Shown: piece by piece, positions 39,850 through 49,972 of the stretch
Layout of the letters: every line of letters begins with the position of its first letter
Numbering within the stretch: the first letter of the stretch is position 1
Program-made: the position numbers and the translations under genes
Assembly: GCF_003051005.1 (NCBI RefSeq)
Contig: NZ_QAOW01000001.1
Span: forward strand, 992,001 to 1,056,000
Reading direction: 5' to 3'
DNA from: Rhodococcus sp. OK519
Lineage (GTDB): Bacteria > Actinomycetota > Actinomycetes > Mycobacteriales > Mycobacteriaceae
DNA length: 64,000 nucleotides
The notes under the pieces: generated by a model
The model's database searches: none
Seen by the model: the letters and a program-made list of their open reading frames with translations, nothing else
Told to the model about the DNA's origin: nothing

Positions 39850-40424
39850 GAACTGGAGCCGTCGGCGCGGCCCACCGGTTCGACGGTCATCGCCGGTGCC
39901 AGCCAGCGCGTGAGGAATCGGCGCAGGTCGTCGTCGGCGTGGACGGCGTCGTCGTCGAAGATCACGACGGACATACCCAGGCGCAGGGCGATCTCGACGA
40001 TGTCGTCGAGTCGGTCTCCGAGTGCGGGCTCGTACTCGAGGATCGGTGAGAGCAATTCGCGGGCAATCGGTTTGGCGCGTGCGATCATCCCCGGGTCGAA
40101 CAGAGGATTGCCGTCTCCCGCGTGGAGCAGTGCGCCGAGCACGGGCACGTCGCGGATCGCGGCGCGCCCCGCGACGACGAGTTCGACGACGTACGCGACG
40201 GGCGAGTGCGCCGTCGAGAGGCGGGCACGGATGTCACCGAGAACGTCGACGAGGAGTCCCGCGACGGCCTGCGAGACGAGGTCCTCGCGCGTGCCGAAGA
40301 TGGAGTACACGGTCTGGCGTGTCACGCCCGCGGCGGCAGCCACCGCAGCGATGTTGACGCCCTCGAATCCGGCGCGCCCGATCAATCCGACCGTGGCGTC
40401 CAAGATCTTCTTCCGTGACCGCAC
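39846..40424 (-). CDS. TetR-family regulator upstream of the GMC oxidase
   Basis: A 192-residue TetR protein. The start is GTG 40424, supported by GATAAT (complement of 40431-40436) six bases ahead, as in a leaderless transcript; translation then enters the helix-turn-helix region at once (SRKKILDATVGLIGRAG, HTH at about 26-48, NIAAVAAAAGVTRQTVYSIFGTREDLVSQ). The C-terminal domain is all-helical and unclassified. Its stop overlaps the promoter palindrome of the GMC oxidase operon, so it is the obvious candidate repressor of that operon. The ligand would be a sterol or lipid if the inference holds. Confidence 0.82.
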   Translation of the reverse strand: MRSRKKILDATVGLIGRAGFEGVNIAAVAAAAGVTRQTVYSIFGTREDLVSQAVAGLLVDVLGDIRARLSTAHSPVAYVVELVVAGRAAIRDVPVLGALLHAGDGNPLFDPGMIARAKPIARELLSPILEYEPALGDRLDDIVEIALRLGMSVVIFDDDAVHADDDLRRFLTRWLAPAMTVEPVGRADGSSS

Positions 40425-40430
40425 CGGGTC

Positions 40431-40436
40431 ATTATC
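40431..40436 (-). promoter_or_regulatory. -10 element deciding the TetR start at 40424
   Basis: GATAAT (one change from TATAAT) lies six bases before GTG 40424. No in-frame ATG or ribosome binding site exists nearby, so a leaderless start is the best reading. Confidence 0.45.
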
Positions 40437-40479
40437 GGGTACCGGTCGCGCGTGCGGGAGGGCTGTGGGTCGGGCGCGG

Positions 40480-40485
40480 TAGGCT
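40480..40485 (+). promoter_or_regulatory. -10 element upstream of ettA
   Basis: TAGGCT, 67 bases before the ettA GTG. The same hexamer precedes the MFS gene and the 180-kDa glutamate dehydrogenase. The -35 is not conserved. Confidence 0.35.
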
Positions 40486-40552
40486 GGCTGGCGAGTCGTA
40501 CGTTCTCGCAGCCGGTGAGCTGCACTTTTCCGGTCCAGATTGGAGCCTTTGG

Positions 40553-42232
<1,680 letters not shown>

Positions 42233-42236
42233 CCCG

Positions 42237-42665
42237 ATGCCCGCCGCGTCGGAGGTCTACGGCTGCGACATCCAGGTCCGGTGGGGTGACTCCGACCGTC
42301 TCGGTCACGTCAACAACACCCGCGTCGTGGAGTACATGCAGGAGGCGCGTTCGCTCTTCCTGGTAGACGGGGCGGCGTCGGTGGGCGCCGCGTCCCGGGC
42401 TGTGGTGGTGCGCAGGATGGACGTCGAGTTCCTGCGCCCCATCACCGACACGTCCGGCCATGTCCGGGTCGACGTGTCGGTGGTGCGCGTGGGCACGTCG
42501 TCGTTCACGCTCCGGCACGTGGTCACGGACGCGGCCGGCAACGTCTGCGCAACGGGGGACGCCGTCATGGTGGGCTTCGATTCGCGGGCACAGTCCTCAC
42601 GCGTTCTCTCCGACTCGGAGCGTGAGGTCCTCGGGCGCTACCTTCCTGCTATCGCGCCTGCATAG
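42237..42665 (+). CDS. acyl-CoA thioesterase, single hotdog (4HBT)
   Basis: A 142-residue hotdog-fold protein of the YbgC/FadM type. It has the QVRWGDSDRLGHVNNTRVVEYMQEARSLF pattern; the Asp and Asn of WGDSDRLGHVNN are the catalytic and binding positions of this family. It starts four bases after the ettA stop with no strong ribosome binding site, so it is probably translated by coupling. It resembles the thioesterase at 47637 that flanks the other side of the glutamate dehydrogenase, suggesting a duplication around that gene. The substrate is unknown. Confidence 0.8.
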   Translation: MPAASEVYGCDIQVRWGDSDRLGHVNNTRVVEYMQEARSLFLVDGAASVGAASRAVVVRRMDVEFLRPITDTSGHVRVDVSVVRVGTSSFTLRHVVTDAAGNVCATGDAVMVGFDSRAQSSRVLSDSEREVLGRYLPAIAPA

Positions 42666-42720
42666 GTTCCGGACCGACCCGGACGCGGCGGAGTTCCACG
42701 CGACTCGGGGTCGCCGCGGT

Positions 42721-42726
42721 TAGGCT
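42721..42726 (+). promoter_or_regulatory. -10 element upstream of the 180-kDa glutamate dehydrogenase
   Basis: TAGGCT, 48 bases before ATG 42775, preceded by GGT as in several promoters of this group. GGAG at 42764-42767 provides the ribosome binding site. Confidence 0.35.
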
Positions 42727-42774
42727 CGCCAGTGAGCCAACCGCGGTGACCTCGAACAGGGACGGAGCGTCGCG

Positions 42775-45700
42775 ATGACGGATTCTGTGGATTCCGACTG
42801 GTCTCTCACACTGCCCGCCGACCTGCGGGCCTGCCTACCGGACGTGGCGGCGGTCTACTTCCGTCATACCTCAGCCGGCGAGGCCGACAGTGTCCTGGAC
42901 CGCAATGCGTACGCGATCATCCGGGAGCACATGTTGCTCGCCTACCGTCGCGCGCCGGGCGTCGCGGTGACACGCGTTCACCGCCCGTCCGACGGCACCG
43001 GCGTCGGCGCCGCCCTGCAGATCGTCGCCGACGACATGCCGCTACTCGTCGAGTCGGTGACCGCGCTGCTGGGCCGACTCGGCGCGTCGATCAGCGAGGT
43101 TGCCCACCCGATCCTCGGCGTACGCAGGAGCCTCGACGGCACACTGGAGCAAGTCCTGTCCGGCATCCCGATCCGGGACCTGCCGAACGGCGCGCTCGCG
43201 GAGTCGTGGATGCACGTGCAATTGCATCGCGCCACCGAGGACGAGGTGCTCGATTCGCTCGAGTCGTCCATCGGCGATGTGCTGTCCGACGTCCGACAGG
43301 TCGTCGCGGACACCGCTGCCATGCGCGCACTGCAACTCGCAGTCGCTGCCGAACTCGATGTACGAGCGGAGAATCCGCCACCCGGTCGGTCGGAAGACGA
43401 GTTGCGGGACTGTGCGAATCTGTTGCGCTGGCTCGCCGACGGCCACTACACGGTGCTCGGCTACCGCCGCTATGAACGCGGAGGCGATCAGCGCACACGG
43501 CGGATCCAGGAGAGCGGACTGGGTGTGTTGCGATCGGAGGCTCACGCCGACGAGCACATCAAAATTCCACTGACAGTGGATATGCCGGATCATCCGCTGT
43601 TGGTGTTGACGCAGGGTTCGGCGCCCGCCACGGTGCATCGGTCCGTGTACCCCTACTTCGTGGGTGTCAGCATTCTCGACGACGACGGCTCGATCGTCGG
43701 TGAGCACCGGTTCCTCGGGGTGTTCACGGTGACGGCACTGCACGAGAACGTCCTGGAGATCCCTGTGATCGCTCGGCGCGTGCGTACCGCGATCGAGCGC
43801 GCCGGTTTCGGCATCGACTCCTTCTCGGGCCAGGCGATGCTCGAGGTGATGCAGTCGTTTCCGCGCACCGAGCTGTTCTCGATCGATGCCGACGCACTGC
43901 TCGAAACGATGACCGCGGTTCTCAACATCGGGTTGCGCCGGCAGGTGCGGTTGTTCATGCGTGAGGACAGCTTCGAACGATTCGTGTCGTGTCTGGTGTA
44001 CCTGCCCCGGGACCGGTACACGACCAGGGTGCGACTGGCGATGCAGCAGATCCTGCTCGACGAGTTGGGCGGTGGATCGCTCGACTACACGGCCCGAGTG
44101 TCCGAGGGAGACCTCGCGATGCTGCACGTGACGATTCGGAAGCCACCGGGCGCTCGTGACGGGCGCGTGGACACTTCGGAAGCGAATCGGCTCCGTATCC
44201 AGGGATTGCTTGCCGAAGCGAGTCGCAGCTGGGACGACCACTTCGCAGACGCCGTGGCGGCGGACCCCGACGTGGACCCGGCCGTCGCCGCGAGGTACGC
44301 GGCGGAGCTTCCCGAGGCCTACAAGGAGGACTTCGACGCCGCCGAGGCGCTCGTCGACATCAGTCGGTTCGCCGGCCTCGATGCGGATTCGATCGACATG
44401 CGGATCCACCACGACCCGCCCGCCCCGTCGTGGAGGTGGCAGTTCGCGCTCTACTTCCCGGGCGAGGGAATCTCGTTGTCCCACGTCCTTCCGGCGCTGC
44501 ACAGTCTCGGTGTCGAGGTGCTCGACGAGCGGCCTTATTCCGTCCGGCGCCCGGACGGGCTCCAGTGCTGGCTGTACGAATTCGGGCTCGCCGTTCCTCC
44601 GGAGCTGTTGCGGGATGCAGCCGCCGGTATGAGCGATGGCGGGCCCGACGAACAGTTGCGCGACCGTCTGACCGAGGCGTTCGCCGCGGTCTGGTACGGC
44701 CGTTGCGAGGCGGATCGGTTCAACGAACTGGTGCTGCGTTCGGGCCTGGGTTGGCGGCAGGTGTCGGTGCTGCGCGCGTACGTGAAGTACCTGCGGCAGG
44801 CCGGTTTCGCCTACAGCCAGGGGCACATCGAGTCGGTGGTGCTCGCGCATCCGGAGGTCGCCCGGCTGCTCGTCGAACTGTTCGAGGCGTTGTTCGACCC
44901 CGACTTCGCGTCGGCGCAACGATCGAAGGCCCTCGAGCACGAGCTGCGTGGCGCGATCGACGAGGTCGTCAGCCTCGACGTCGACCGCATCCTGCGCGCA
45001 CTGCTCGGGCTCGTTCGAGCGACCCTGCGCACCAACCACTTCGTGCACGCCGCGGACGGCGGCGCGCGCGAATACCTCTCGCTCAAGTTCGCGCCCGGAC
45101 ACATCGCCGAACTCCCGAAGCCGCGCCCGGAGTTCGAGGTGTTCGTGTACTCGCCGACCGTCGAGGGCGTCCACCTGCGCTTCGGTCCCGTCGCGCGCGG
45201 CGGGTTGCGCTGGTCGGACCGCCGCGAGGACTTCCGCACCGAGATCCTCGGGCTGGCGAAGGCTCAGGCGGTCAAGAACGCGGTGATCGTCCCCGTCGGA
45301 GCCAAGGGCGGATTCGTCGTCAAGCAACCGGTGGCGCCGACGGGCGATCCCGCAGTCGACCGGCAGGCGGTCCGGGATCAGGGGGTGAACTGCTACCGAA
45401 TGTTCATCTCCGGACTGCTCGACGTCACCGACAACGTCGACCGGGTCACCGGCACGGTCGTGCCGCCCGAGCGGGTGGTCCGACGGGACGACGACGACAC
45501 CTACCTCGTCGTCGCGGCAGACAAGGGCACCGCCACCTTCTCCGACATCGCCAACGGGGTGGCCGCCGAGTACGGATTCTGGCTGGGTGACGCGTTCGCC
45601 TCCGGTGGCTCCGCCGGCTACGACCACAAGGAGATGGGCATCACCGCCCGGGGTGCGTGGGAGAGCGTCAAGCGACACTTCCGGGAACTCGGAATCGACG

Positions 45701-47640
45701 TTGCGGCAGATGATTTCACGGTCGCCGGGATCGGTGACATGAGCGGCGACGTGTTCGGTAACGGGATGCTGCTCAGCGAGCACATCCGACTGGTGGCCGC
45801 GTTCGACCACCGGCACATCTTCCTCGACCCGAACCCGGACGCGGCGCGCTCGTTCGCCGAGCGCCGGCGCATGTACGCGCTGCCGCGGTCGTCGTGGGAC
45901 GACTACGACCGGACACTCATCAGCGAGGGCGGCGGCGTGTATGCGCGGACCGCGAAGTCGGTGCCCGTCAGCCCGCAGGTGCGGGCGGCGCTGGGTCTGC
46001 GCGACGACGTGACCGAGATGTCACCGCCCGATCTCGTCAAAGCCGTTCTGCAGGCGCCGGTCGGTCTGCTGTGGAACGGCGGCATCGGAACGTACATCAA
46101 GGCGTCGTCCGAGTCGGATGCGTCGGTGGGGGACAAGAGCAACGACGCGGTGCGTGTGCACGGTGCGGACGTGCGCGCCCGCGTGATCGGGGAGGGTGGC
46201 AACCTCGGTGTGACACAACTCGGACGCATCGAGTACGCGCTGCACGGCGGCAAGATCAACACCGACGCGATCGACAACTCGGCGGGAGTCGACTGCTCCG
46301 ACCACGAGGTCAACATCAAGATCCTGCTCGACTCGGTGGTCAGCAGTGGCGACCTGCCCCTCGTGGAGCGGGACCCGCTGCTGGCGTCGATGACGGACGA
46401 GGTTGCGCGACTGGTGCTGGCAGACAACATCGCCCAGAACGATCAGCTGGGCATGTCCCGCGCGAGCGCGCCGCAGATGCTGGGGGTCCATCGCCGTCTG
46501 ATCGCCACCCTCATCGCCCACCACGGGCTCGACCGCAAGCTCGAGGCGCTGCCCACCGAGGCCGAGTTCAATCGTCGGGCTCAGGCGGGCGGCGGACTGA
46601 CCTCCCCGGAGCTGGCGACCGTGATGGCCCACGTCAAGCTGGCGCTCGAACAGGATCTGCTGGCCACGGAGCTACCGGACAGCGACTTCTTCGCGGCCCG
46701 ACTGCCCGGTTACTTCCCGGCGCCGTTGCAGGAACGGTTCGGCACGGCCATCCGGGCGCACTCGCTGCGGCGCGAGATCGTGGCGACGATGCTCGCGAAC
46801 GAGTCCATCGACAACGGCGGGATCACATACGCGTTCCGGCTCGCGGAGGATGCCGGGGCGTCGAGCACGGACTCGATCCGTGCATACGCGGCCGTCACCG
46901 CGATCTTCGAACTCCACCACGTGTGGTCGCGGGTCGGTACGACCGACATCCCGTCGGAGGTGTCGGACGTGCTGATGCTGCAGTCGCGGCGGGTGCTGGA
47001 CCGGGCGTCGCGCTGGTTCCTGTCGAATCGGCCGCAGCCGATCGCGGTGGGCGCCGAGATCAGTCGTTACTCCAGCGAGTTCCGACGATTGGCCCCGATG
47101 GTGCCGGGCTGGCTGCGCGGGCATCACGTCACCGATCTCGAGCGTCGATCGCGGTCGGCGATCGCGGACGGCGCGCCGCGCGAACTCGCGCTCGAGGTGT
47201 ATCGGCTGCTCGATCTGTTCTGCCTCCTCGACATCATCGACATCGCCGACATCTGCGAGCGGGACGGCGTCGAGGTGGCCGAACTGTACTTCGCGCTCGA
47301 CGCGCATCTCGGCATCGACTGGTTGCTCACCGCCGTCTCCGATCTGGCCCGCGGCGACCGCTGGCATTCGCTGGCCCGCTTGGCGCTGCGCGACGACCTG
47401 TACGGGTCGCTGCGCTCGCTCACCCTCGAGGTCCTCGTCGGTGGCGAGCCCAACGAGACGCCTGCGGAGAAGATCGACTACTGGGAGTCGACCAACGCCT
47501 CACGACTGTCCAGGGCGAGGTCCGCGCTGGCCGAGATCTTCGAGTCTGGAACGCTGGACCTCGCGACGCTGTCGGTGGCGGCGCGTCAGGTACGCAGCAT
47601 GGTGCGGGGTGTGGGCACCAGATCGGAGGTCGGAAGGTGA
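42775..47640 (+). CDS. gdh: NAD-dependent glutamate dehydrogenase, 180-kDa type
   Basis: A 1,621-residue enzyme of the large L_180 class (Rv2476c, about 1,624 residues). It oxidises glutamate to 2-oxoglutarate with NAD. The N-terminal 650 residues contain ACT-like regulatory segments. The catalytic core is at about 785-1240, with FGPVARGGLRWSDRREDFRTEILGLAKAQAVKNAVIVPVGAKGGFV; its glycine-lysine loop matches the small-class active site. A helical C-terminal part follows. In mycobacteria this enzyme is inhibited through GarA phosphorylation signalling, and the same may apply here. ATG 42775 with GGAG upstream. A hydrogen-bonded tetramer is expected from the family. It is the catabolic counterpart of gdhA at 16153. 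Confidence 0.95.
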   Translation: MTDSVDSDWSLTLPADLRACLPDVAAVYFRHTSAGEADSVLDRNAYAIIREHMLLAYRRAPGVAVTRVHRPSDGTGVGAALQIVADDMPLLVESVTALLGRLGASISEVAHPILGVRRSLDGTLEQVLSGIPIRDLPNGALAESWMHVQLHRATEDEVLDSLESSIGDVLSDVRQVVADTAAMRALQLAVAAELDVRAENPPPGRSEDELRDCANLLRWLADGHYTVLGYRRYERGGDQRTRRIQESGLGVLRSEAHADEHIKIPLTVDMPDHPLLVLTQGSAPATVHRSVYPYFVGVSILDDDGSIVGEHRFLGVFTVTALHENVLEIPVIARRVRTAIERAGFGIDSFSGQAMLEVMQSFPRTELFSIDADALLETMTAVLNIGLRRQVRLFMREDSFERFVSCLVYLPRDRYTTRVRLAMQQILLDELGGGSLDYTARVSEGDLAMLHVTIRKPPGARDGRVDTSEANRLRIQGLLAEASRSWDDHFADAVAADPDVDPAVAARYAAELPEAYKEDFDAAEALVDISRFAGLDADSIDMRIHHDPPAPSWRWQFALYFPGEGISLSHVLPALHSLGVEVLDERPYSVRRPDGLQCWLYEFGLAVPPELLRDAAAGMSDGGPDEQLRDRLTEAFAAVWYGRCEADRFNELVLRSGLGWRQVSVLRAYVKYLRQAGFAYSQGHIESVVLAHPEVARLLVELFEALFDPDFASAQRSKALEHELRGAIDEVVSLDVDRILRALLGLVRATLRTNHFVHAADGGAREYLSLKFAPGHIAELPKPRPEFEVFVYSPTVEGVHLRFGPVARGGLRWSDRREDFRTEILGLAKAQAVKNAVIVPVGAKGGFVVKQPVAPTGDPAVDRQAVRDQGVNCYRMFISGLLDVTDNVDRVTGTVVPPERVVRRDDDDTYLVVAADKGTATFSDIANGVAAEYGFWLGDAFASGGSAGYDHKEMGITARGAWESVKRHFRELGIDVAADDFTVAGIGDMSGDVFGNGMLLSEHIRLVAAFDHRHIFLDPNPDAARSFAERRRMYALPRSSWDDYDRTLISEGGGVYARTAKSVPVSPQVRAALGLRDDVTEMSPPDLVKAVLQAPVGLLWNGGIGTYIKASSESDASVGDKSNDAVRVHGADVRARVIGEGGNLGVTQLGRIEYALHGGKINTDAIDNSAGVDCSDHEVNIKILLDSVVSSGDLPLVERDPLLASMTDEVARLVLADNIAQNDQLGMSRASAPQMLGVHRRLIATLIAHHGLDRKLEALPTEAEFNRRAQAGGGLTSPELATVMAHVKLALEQDLLATELPDSDFFAARLPGYFPAPLQERFGTAIRAHSLRREIVATMLANESIDNGGITYAFRLAEDAGASSTDSIRAYAAVTAIFELHHVWSRVGTTDIPSEVSDVLMLQSRRVLDRASRWFLSNRPQPIAVGAEISRYSSEFRRLAPMVPGWLRGHHVTDLERRSRSAIADGAPRELALEVYRLLDLFCLLDIIDIADICERDGVEVAELYFALDAHLGIDWLLTAVSDLARGDRWHSLARLALRDDLYGSLRSLTLEVLVGGEPNETPAEKIDYWESTNASRLSRARSALAEIFESGTLDLATLSVAARQVRSMVRGVGTRSEVGR

Positions 47641-48104
47641 GCGGTTCGCAGGATGCCGTGCGGAACGGGAACGTCGTCGGCGCGCAGCCGGTGGGGTTCC
47701 ACACGAAGGTCGTGGTCCGCTGGTCGGACATGGATGCGTTCCAGCACGTCAACCACGCGCGGATGGTGACACTGCTCGAGGAGGCCCGGATCCCGTGGCT
47801 GTTCGAGGACCACGCGCCGACCGTGACCCTGCGCGACGGCGCGGTCATCGCGGATCTGCACGTCCGGTATCGCGGACAGTTGCGGCACGGGGACAGCCCG
47901 CTCGACGTGCTCATGTGGGTGGAGCAGATCCGCGCCGTCGACTTCACGATCGCGTACGAGGTGCGTCCCGGAGGCGCCGACCCGACGACACCGCCGGCGA
48001 TCGTCGCGTCGACGCAGATCGCCGCGTTCGACATCGGCACCCAGCGTCTGCGCCGCCTGACACCCGCTGAGCGGGGATACCTGGAGCGCTGGCGGCGTGC
48101 GTGA
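47637..48104 (+). CDS. acyl-CoA thioesterase, Rv2475c-like
   Basis: A 155-residue single-hotdog protein. KVVVRWSDMDAFQHVNHARMVTLLEEARIPWLF is the 4HBT signature, with catalytic Asp in SDMDAFQHVNH. The GTG start overlaps the gdh stop (GTGA), with GGAGG about seven bases upstream, so it is coupled to the dehydrogenase. Gene order ettA-gdh-thioesterase-next gene equals Rv2477c-Rv2476c-Rv2475c-Rv2474c. Function in that block is unknown; conservation suggests more than chance adjacency. Confidence 0.85.
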   Translation: MSGSQDAVRNGNVVGAQPVGFHTKVVVRWSDMDAFQHVNHARMVTLLEEARIPWLFEDHAPTVTLRDGAVIADLHVRYRGQLRHGDSPLDVLMWVEQIRAVDFTIAYEVRPGGADPTTPPAIVASTQIAAFDIGTQRLRRLTPAERGYLERWRRA

Positions 48105-48777
48105 GAGGGTTCTGACGATTCCCGATCCGGCGGACCGTGCGAACCTCGCCGTGTTCGTCGGGCACGCAGTGCGACTCGACGAGTCGGCCGTGATCCGGAT
48201 GAAGAGGCGTGGGGACGGACGTGTGTCGGTCTGGGCGCCGACGGGATTCGACGCATTGGCGACCCGTGTGGTGGCCGGCGACATCCGTCCGTCGGACACC
48301 ACCGCGGCCGGCGACGTTCTGCTGCAGGCGCTCAGCGGGAACTCCACGGACATCGATCCTGGTTTCGCGATGGACTCGGCATGGCGCGGTGCCCTCCCGC
48401 CGGAGTCCGGGTTCGTACACGTGGACGACATTCCCGCCCGGATCCTGCTCGGACTCGCGCAGCGCGGCGCCGCGCTGGCGAAGGAACACGGTAGCGCTCA
48501 GGGCCCGCCGACGTCGCTGCTCGAGCAGAAGGTGCTCGAGGTGGAGGGCGGCGGGAGCGAGGTGGCAGTCTCGATGCGGACCGTGTTCGCGCTCACCGGA
48601 ATGGGTTTCGTGCCCCTGGCGGACGGCCGCCCCGCGACGGCGGAGACGGACGTCGACGCCATCGCCGAGAGCGAGATCGTGCGCGTGCGGGCCACACCGT
48701 CGTGGCTGCGGCTCGACGCGCGGTTCGGCTCGGTCTACGCCCGGCGGACCGGGGCGATCCCGCTGTTCACGGCGTAA
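48097..48777 (+). CDS. conserved hypothetical protein, Rv2474c-like
   Basis: A 226-residue soluble protein beginning MRERVLTIPDPADRANLAVFVGHAVRLDE. It has no membrane segment and no catalytic motif that I recognise. Its position after the thioesterase, overlapping it by eight bases, and its size match Rv2474c (about 217 residues) as I remember it, so it belongs to the conserved gdh block. Possible features are a two-lobed alpha/beta layout with a charged C-terminal strand region (SWLRLDARFGSVYARRTG). It converges on the dehydratase gene with six bases between stops, marking the junction with the accessory region. Confidence 0.7.
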   Translation: MRERVLTIPDPADRANLAVFVGHAVRLDESAVIRMKRRGDGRVSVWAPTGFDALATRVVAGDIRPSDTTAAGDVLLQALSGNSTDIDPGFAMDSAWRGALPPESGFVHVDDIPARILLGLAQRGAALAKEHGSAQGPPTSLLEQKVLEVEGGGSEVAVSMRTVFALTGMGFVPLADGRPATAETDVDAIAESEIVRVRATPSWLRLDARFGSVYARRTGAIPLFTA

Positions 48778-48783
48778 ACCGGA

Positions 48784-49305
48784 TCAGTGGGCTCCGACCA
48801 GTTCCGGTTCGGAGTGCGCCGGCTCGCGGTGGGGGGTGAGCAGGATCGACGTCAGCACCGTCGACCGCAGCTCGCCCGCCGCGGTGCGCAGGCTGGTCTC
48901 GGTGTCGAGGAAGACGGCGCCGCCACGCTCGCTCACGGCGGTGACCGTCAGCGATGCGGTGAGGACGTCGCCGGCCAGGATGGGGGCCGCGAGGGTGATC
49001 TTCTCGTTCACGTGGATCGGTGTCTGCCGGCTCACGTCGATCCCGGAGTCCGGATCGGTCAGCATGTCCCGGATCAGGGTGGCCGTCACCACCGCGGTGA
49101 AGGTGGGCGGGGCGACGAGGTCCGCGTAGCCCGCCCGTCGGGCGGCATCGACGTCGTGATGCGCCGGATCCATGGCGAGAATCCCGCGGGCGAACTCACG
49201 CACCTTCTCCCGTCCGACGACGTAGTCGTCCTCGGACCGCAGTACCAGACCCGGCTGGAGCACCCCCGAGATCGATTCCCGACAGGCGGCGTTCCGTGTA
49301 CCCAT
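48784..49305 (-). CDS. MaoC-type hydratase/dehydratase (HadA-like)
   Basis: A 173-residue hotdog protein of the FAS1-like dehydratase (MaoC_dehydrat_N) type. It includes GLVLRSEDDYVVGREKVREFARGILAMDPAHHD, then PPTFTAVVTA and a long hydrophobic helix. Mycobacterial HadA/HadC share this single-domain form and dimerise with a MaoC partner to dehydrate 3-hydroxyacyl chains. I start at the second ATG (49305), seven bases after GGGAG; the first ATG (49311) is too close to it. No partner hadB-like gene is adjacent, so the substrate is unclear; it could act in side-chain beta-oxidation of the aromatic or sterol substrates of this region. Confidence 0.7.
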   Translation of the reverse strand: MGTRNAACRESISGVLQPGLVLRSEDDYVVGREKVREFARGILAMDPAHHDVDAARRAGYADLVAPPTFTAVVTATLIRDMLTDPDSGIDVSRQTPIHVNEKITLAAPILAGDVLTASLTVTAVSERGGAVFLDTETSLRTAAGELRSTVLTSILLTPHREPAHSEPELVGAH

Positions 49306-49387
49306 GGCCATGCTCCCTCGCGTCCCCGACTGATCCGTCCGTCCGTGTATCCGGCGGGACGCCCCGAAGCGTTACAGAGGACCCCAC

Positions 49388-49972
49388 TCAGGTCGGCAGG
49401 AGCACCGGCACCAGGAACTGCTCGACCATGGCACGCTCGTCGGTGTCGTCGTCTCCGGGCACCGTGAGCAGCGAGACGATCGCGCGCACCGACCATCGCG
49501 CGCGACGGGCGATCTCGGTGTCGTCGGCGTTCCAGATGCCGGCGAGGAACGCGGTGCCGAGCACTTCGATCACCTCGGACGTGCTCGCGAGCTCCGAGGC
49601 CAGGCCCGCGTCGCCCAGTCCGAACCATGCGGCCAGTGTGGGCGTGGACCGGACCTCGCGGACCGACATGAGCACGGCCTCGGTCACCCGATCACGGGGA
49701 TCGGCGATCGGGGCGACGGCTCGAGATATTCGCTCGCCGAGGCGCCGGGCCTCGCGATGCACGAAAGCGCGGTGCAGGGCCCGGCGATTCTCGAAGTAGC
49801 GGTACAGCGTCGCCCGGGAGCAGCCCGCCGCCGTCGCGACATCGGCCATGCCCGTCGTCGAGACTCCGCGCTCGACGAACAGCTCAGCTGCCGCGTCGAG
49901 GATCTTCCCGGCGGCGGCCTCGGCGCGCTCGTCGTGAAGCCATGCGCCGGATGTCTTGGTGGACATCGTCAT
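49388..49972 (-). CDS. TetR-family regulator paired with CYP130
   Basis: A 194-residue TetR protein with the helix-turn-helix at about 41-63 (GMADVATAAGCSRATLYRYFENRRALHRAF). The start ATG 49972 overlaps the P450 stop (ATGA), so the regulator is translated from the P450 message. The same P450-then-TetR order is found in M. tuberculosis (Rv1256c-Rv1255c). With the promoter palindrome ahead of the P450, this points to an autoregulated operon. The ligand is unknown. Confidence 0.85.
   Translation of the reverse strand: MTMSTKTSGAWLHDERAEAAAGKILDAAAELFVERGVSTTGMADVATAAGCSRATLYRYFENRRALHRAFVHREARRLGERISRAVAPIADPRDRVTEAVLMSVREVRSTPTLAAWFGLGDAGLASELASTSEVIEVLGTAFLAGIWNADDTEIARRARWSVRAIVSLLTVPGDDDTDERAMVEQFLVPVLLPT

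Noticed and set aside
43042-45816. 924-residue open frame opposite the large glutamate dehydrogenase
   Set aside because: Composition is Arg/Glu/His-rich without domains; the opposite strand has a clear conserved enzyme.
42237-48104. Recent tandem duplication of the two thioesterases flanking gdh
   Set aside because: They share the hotdog motif but differ through most of the sequence, so only a distant relationship is supported.
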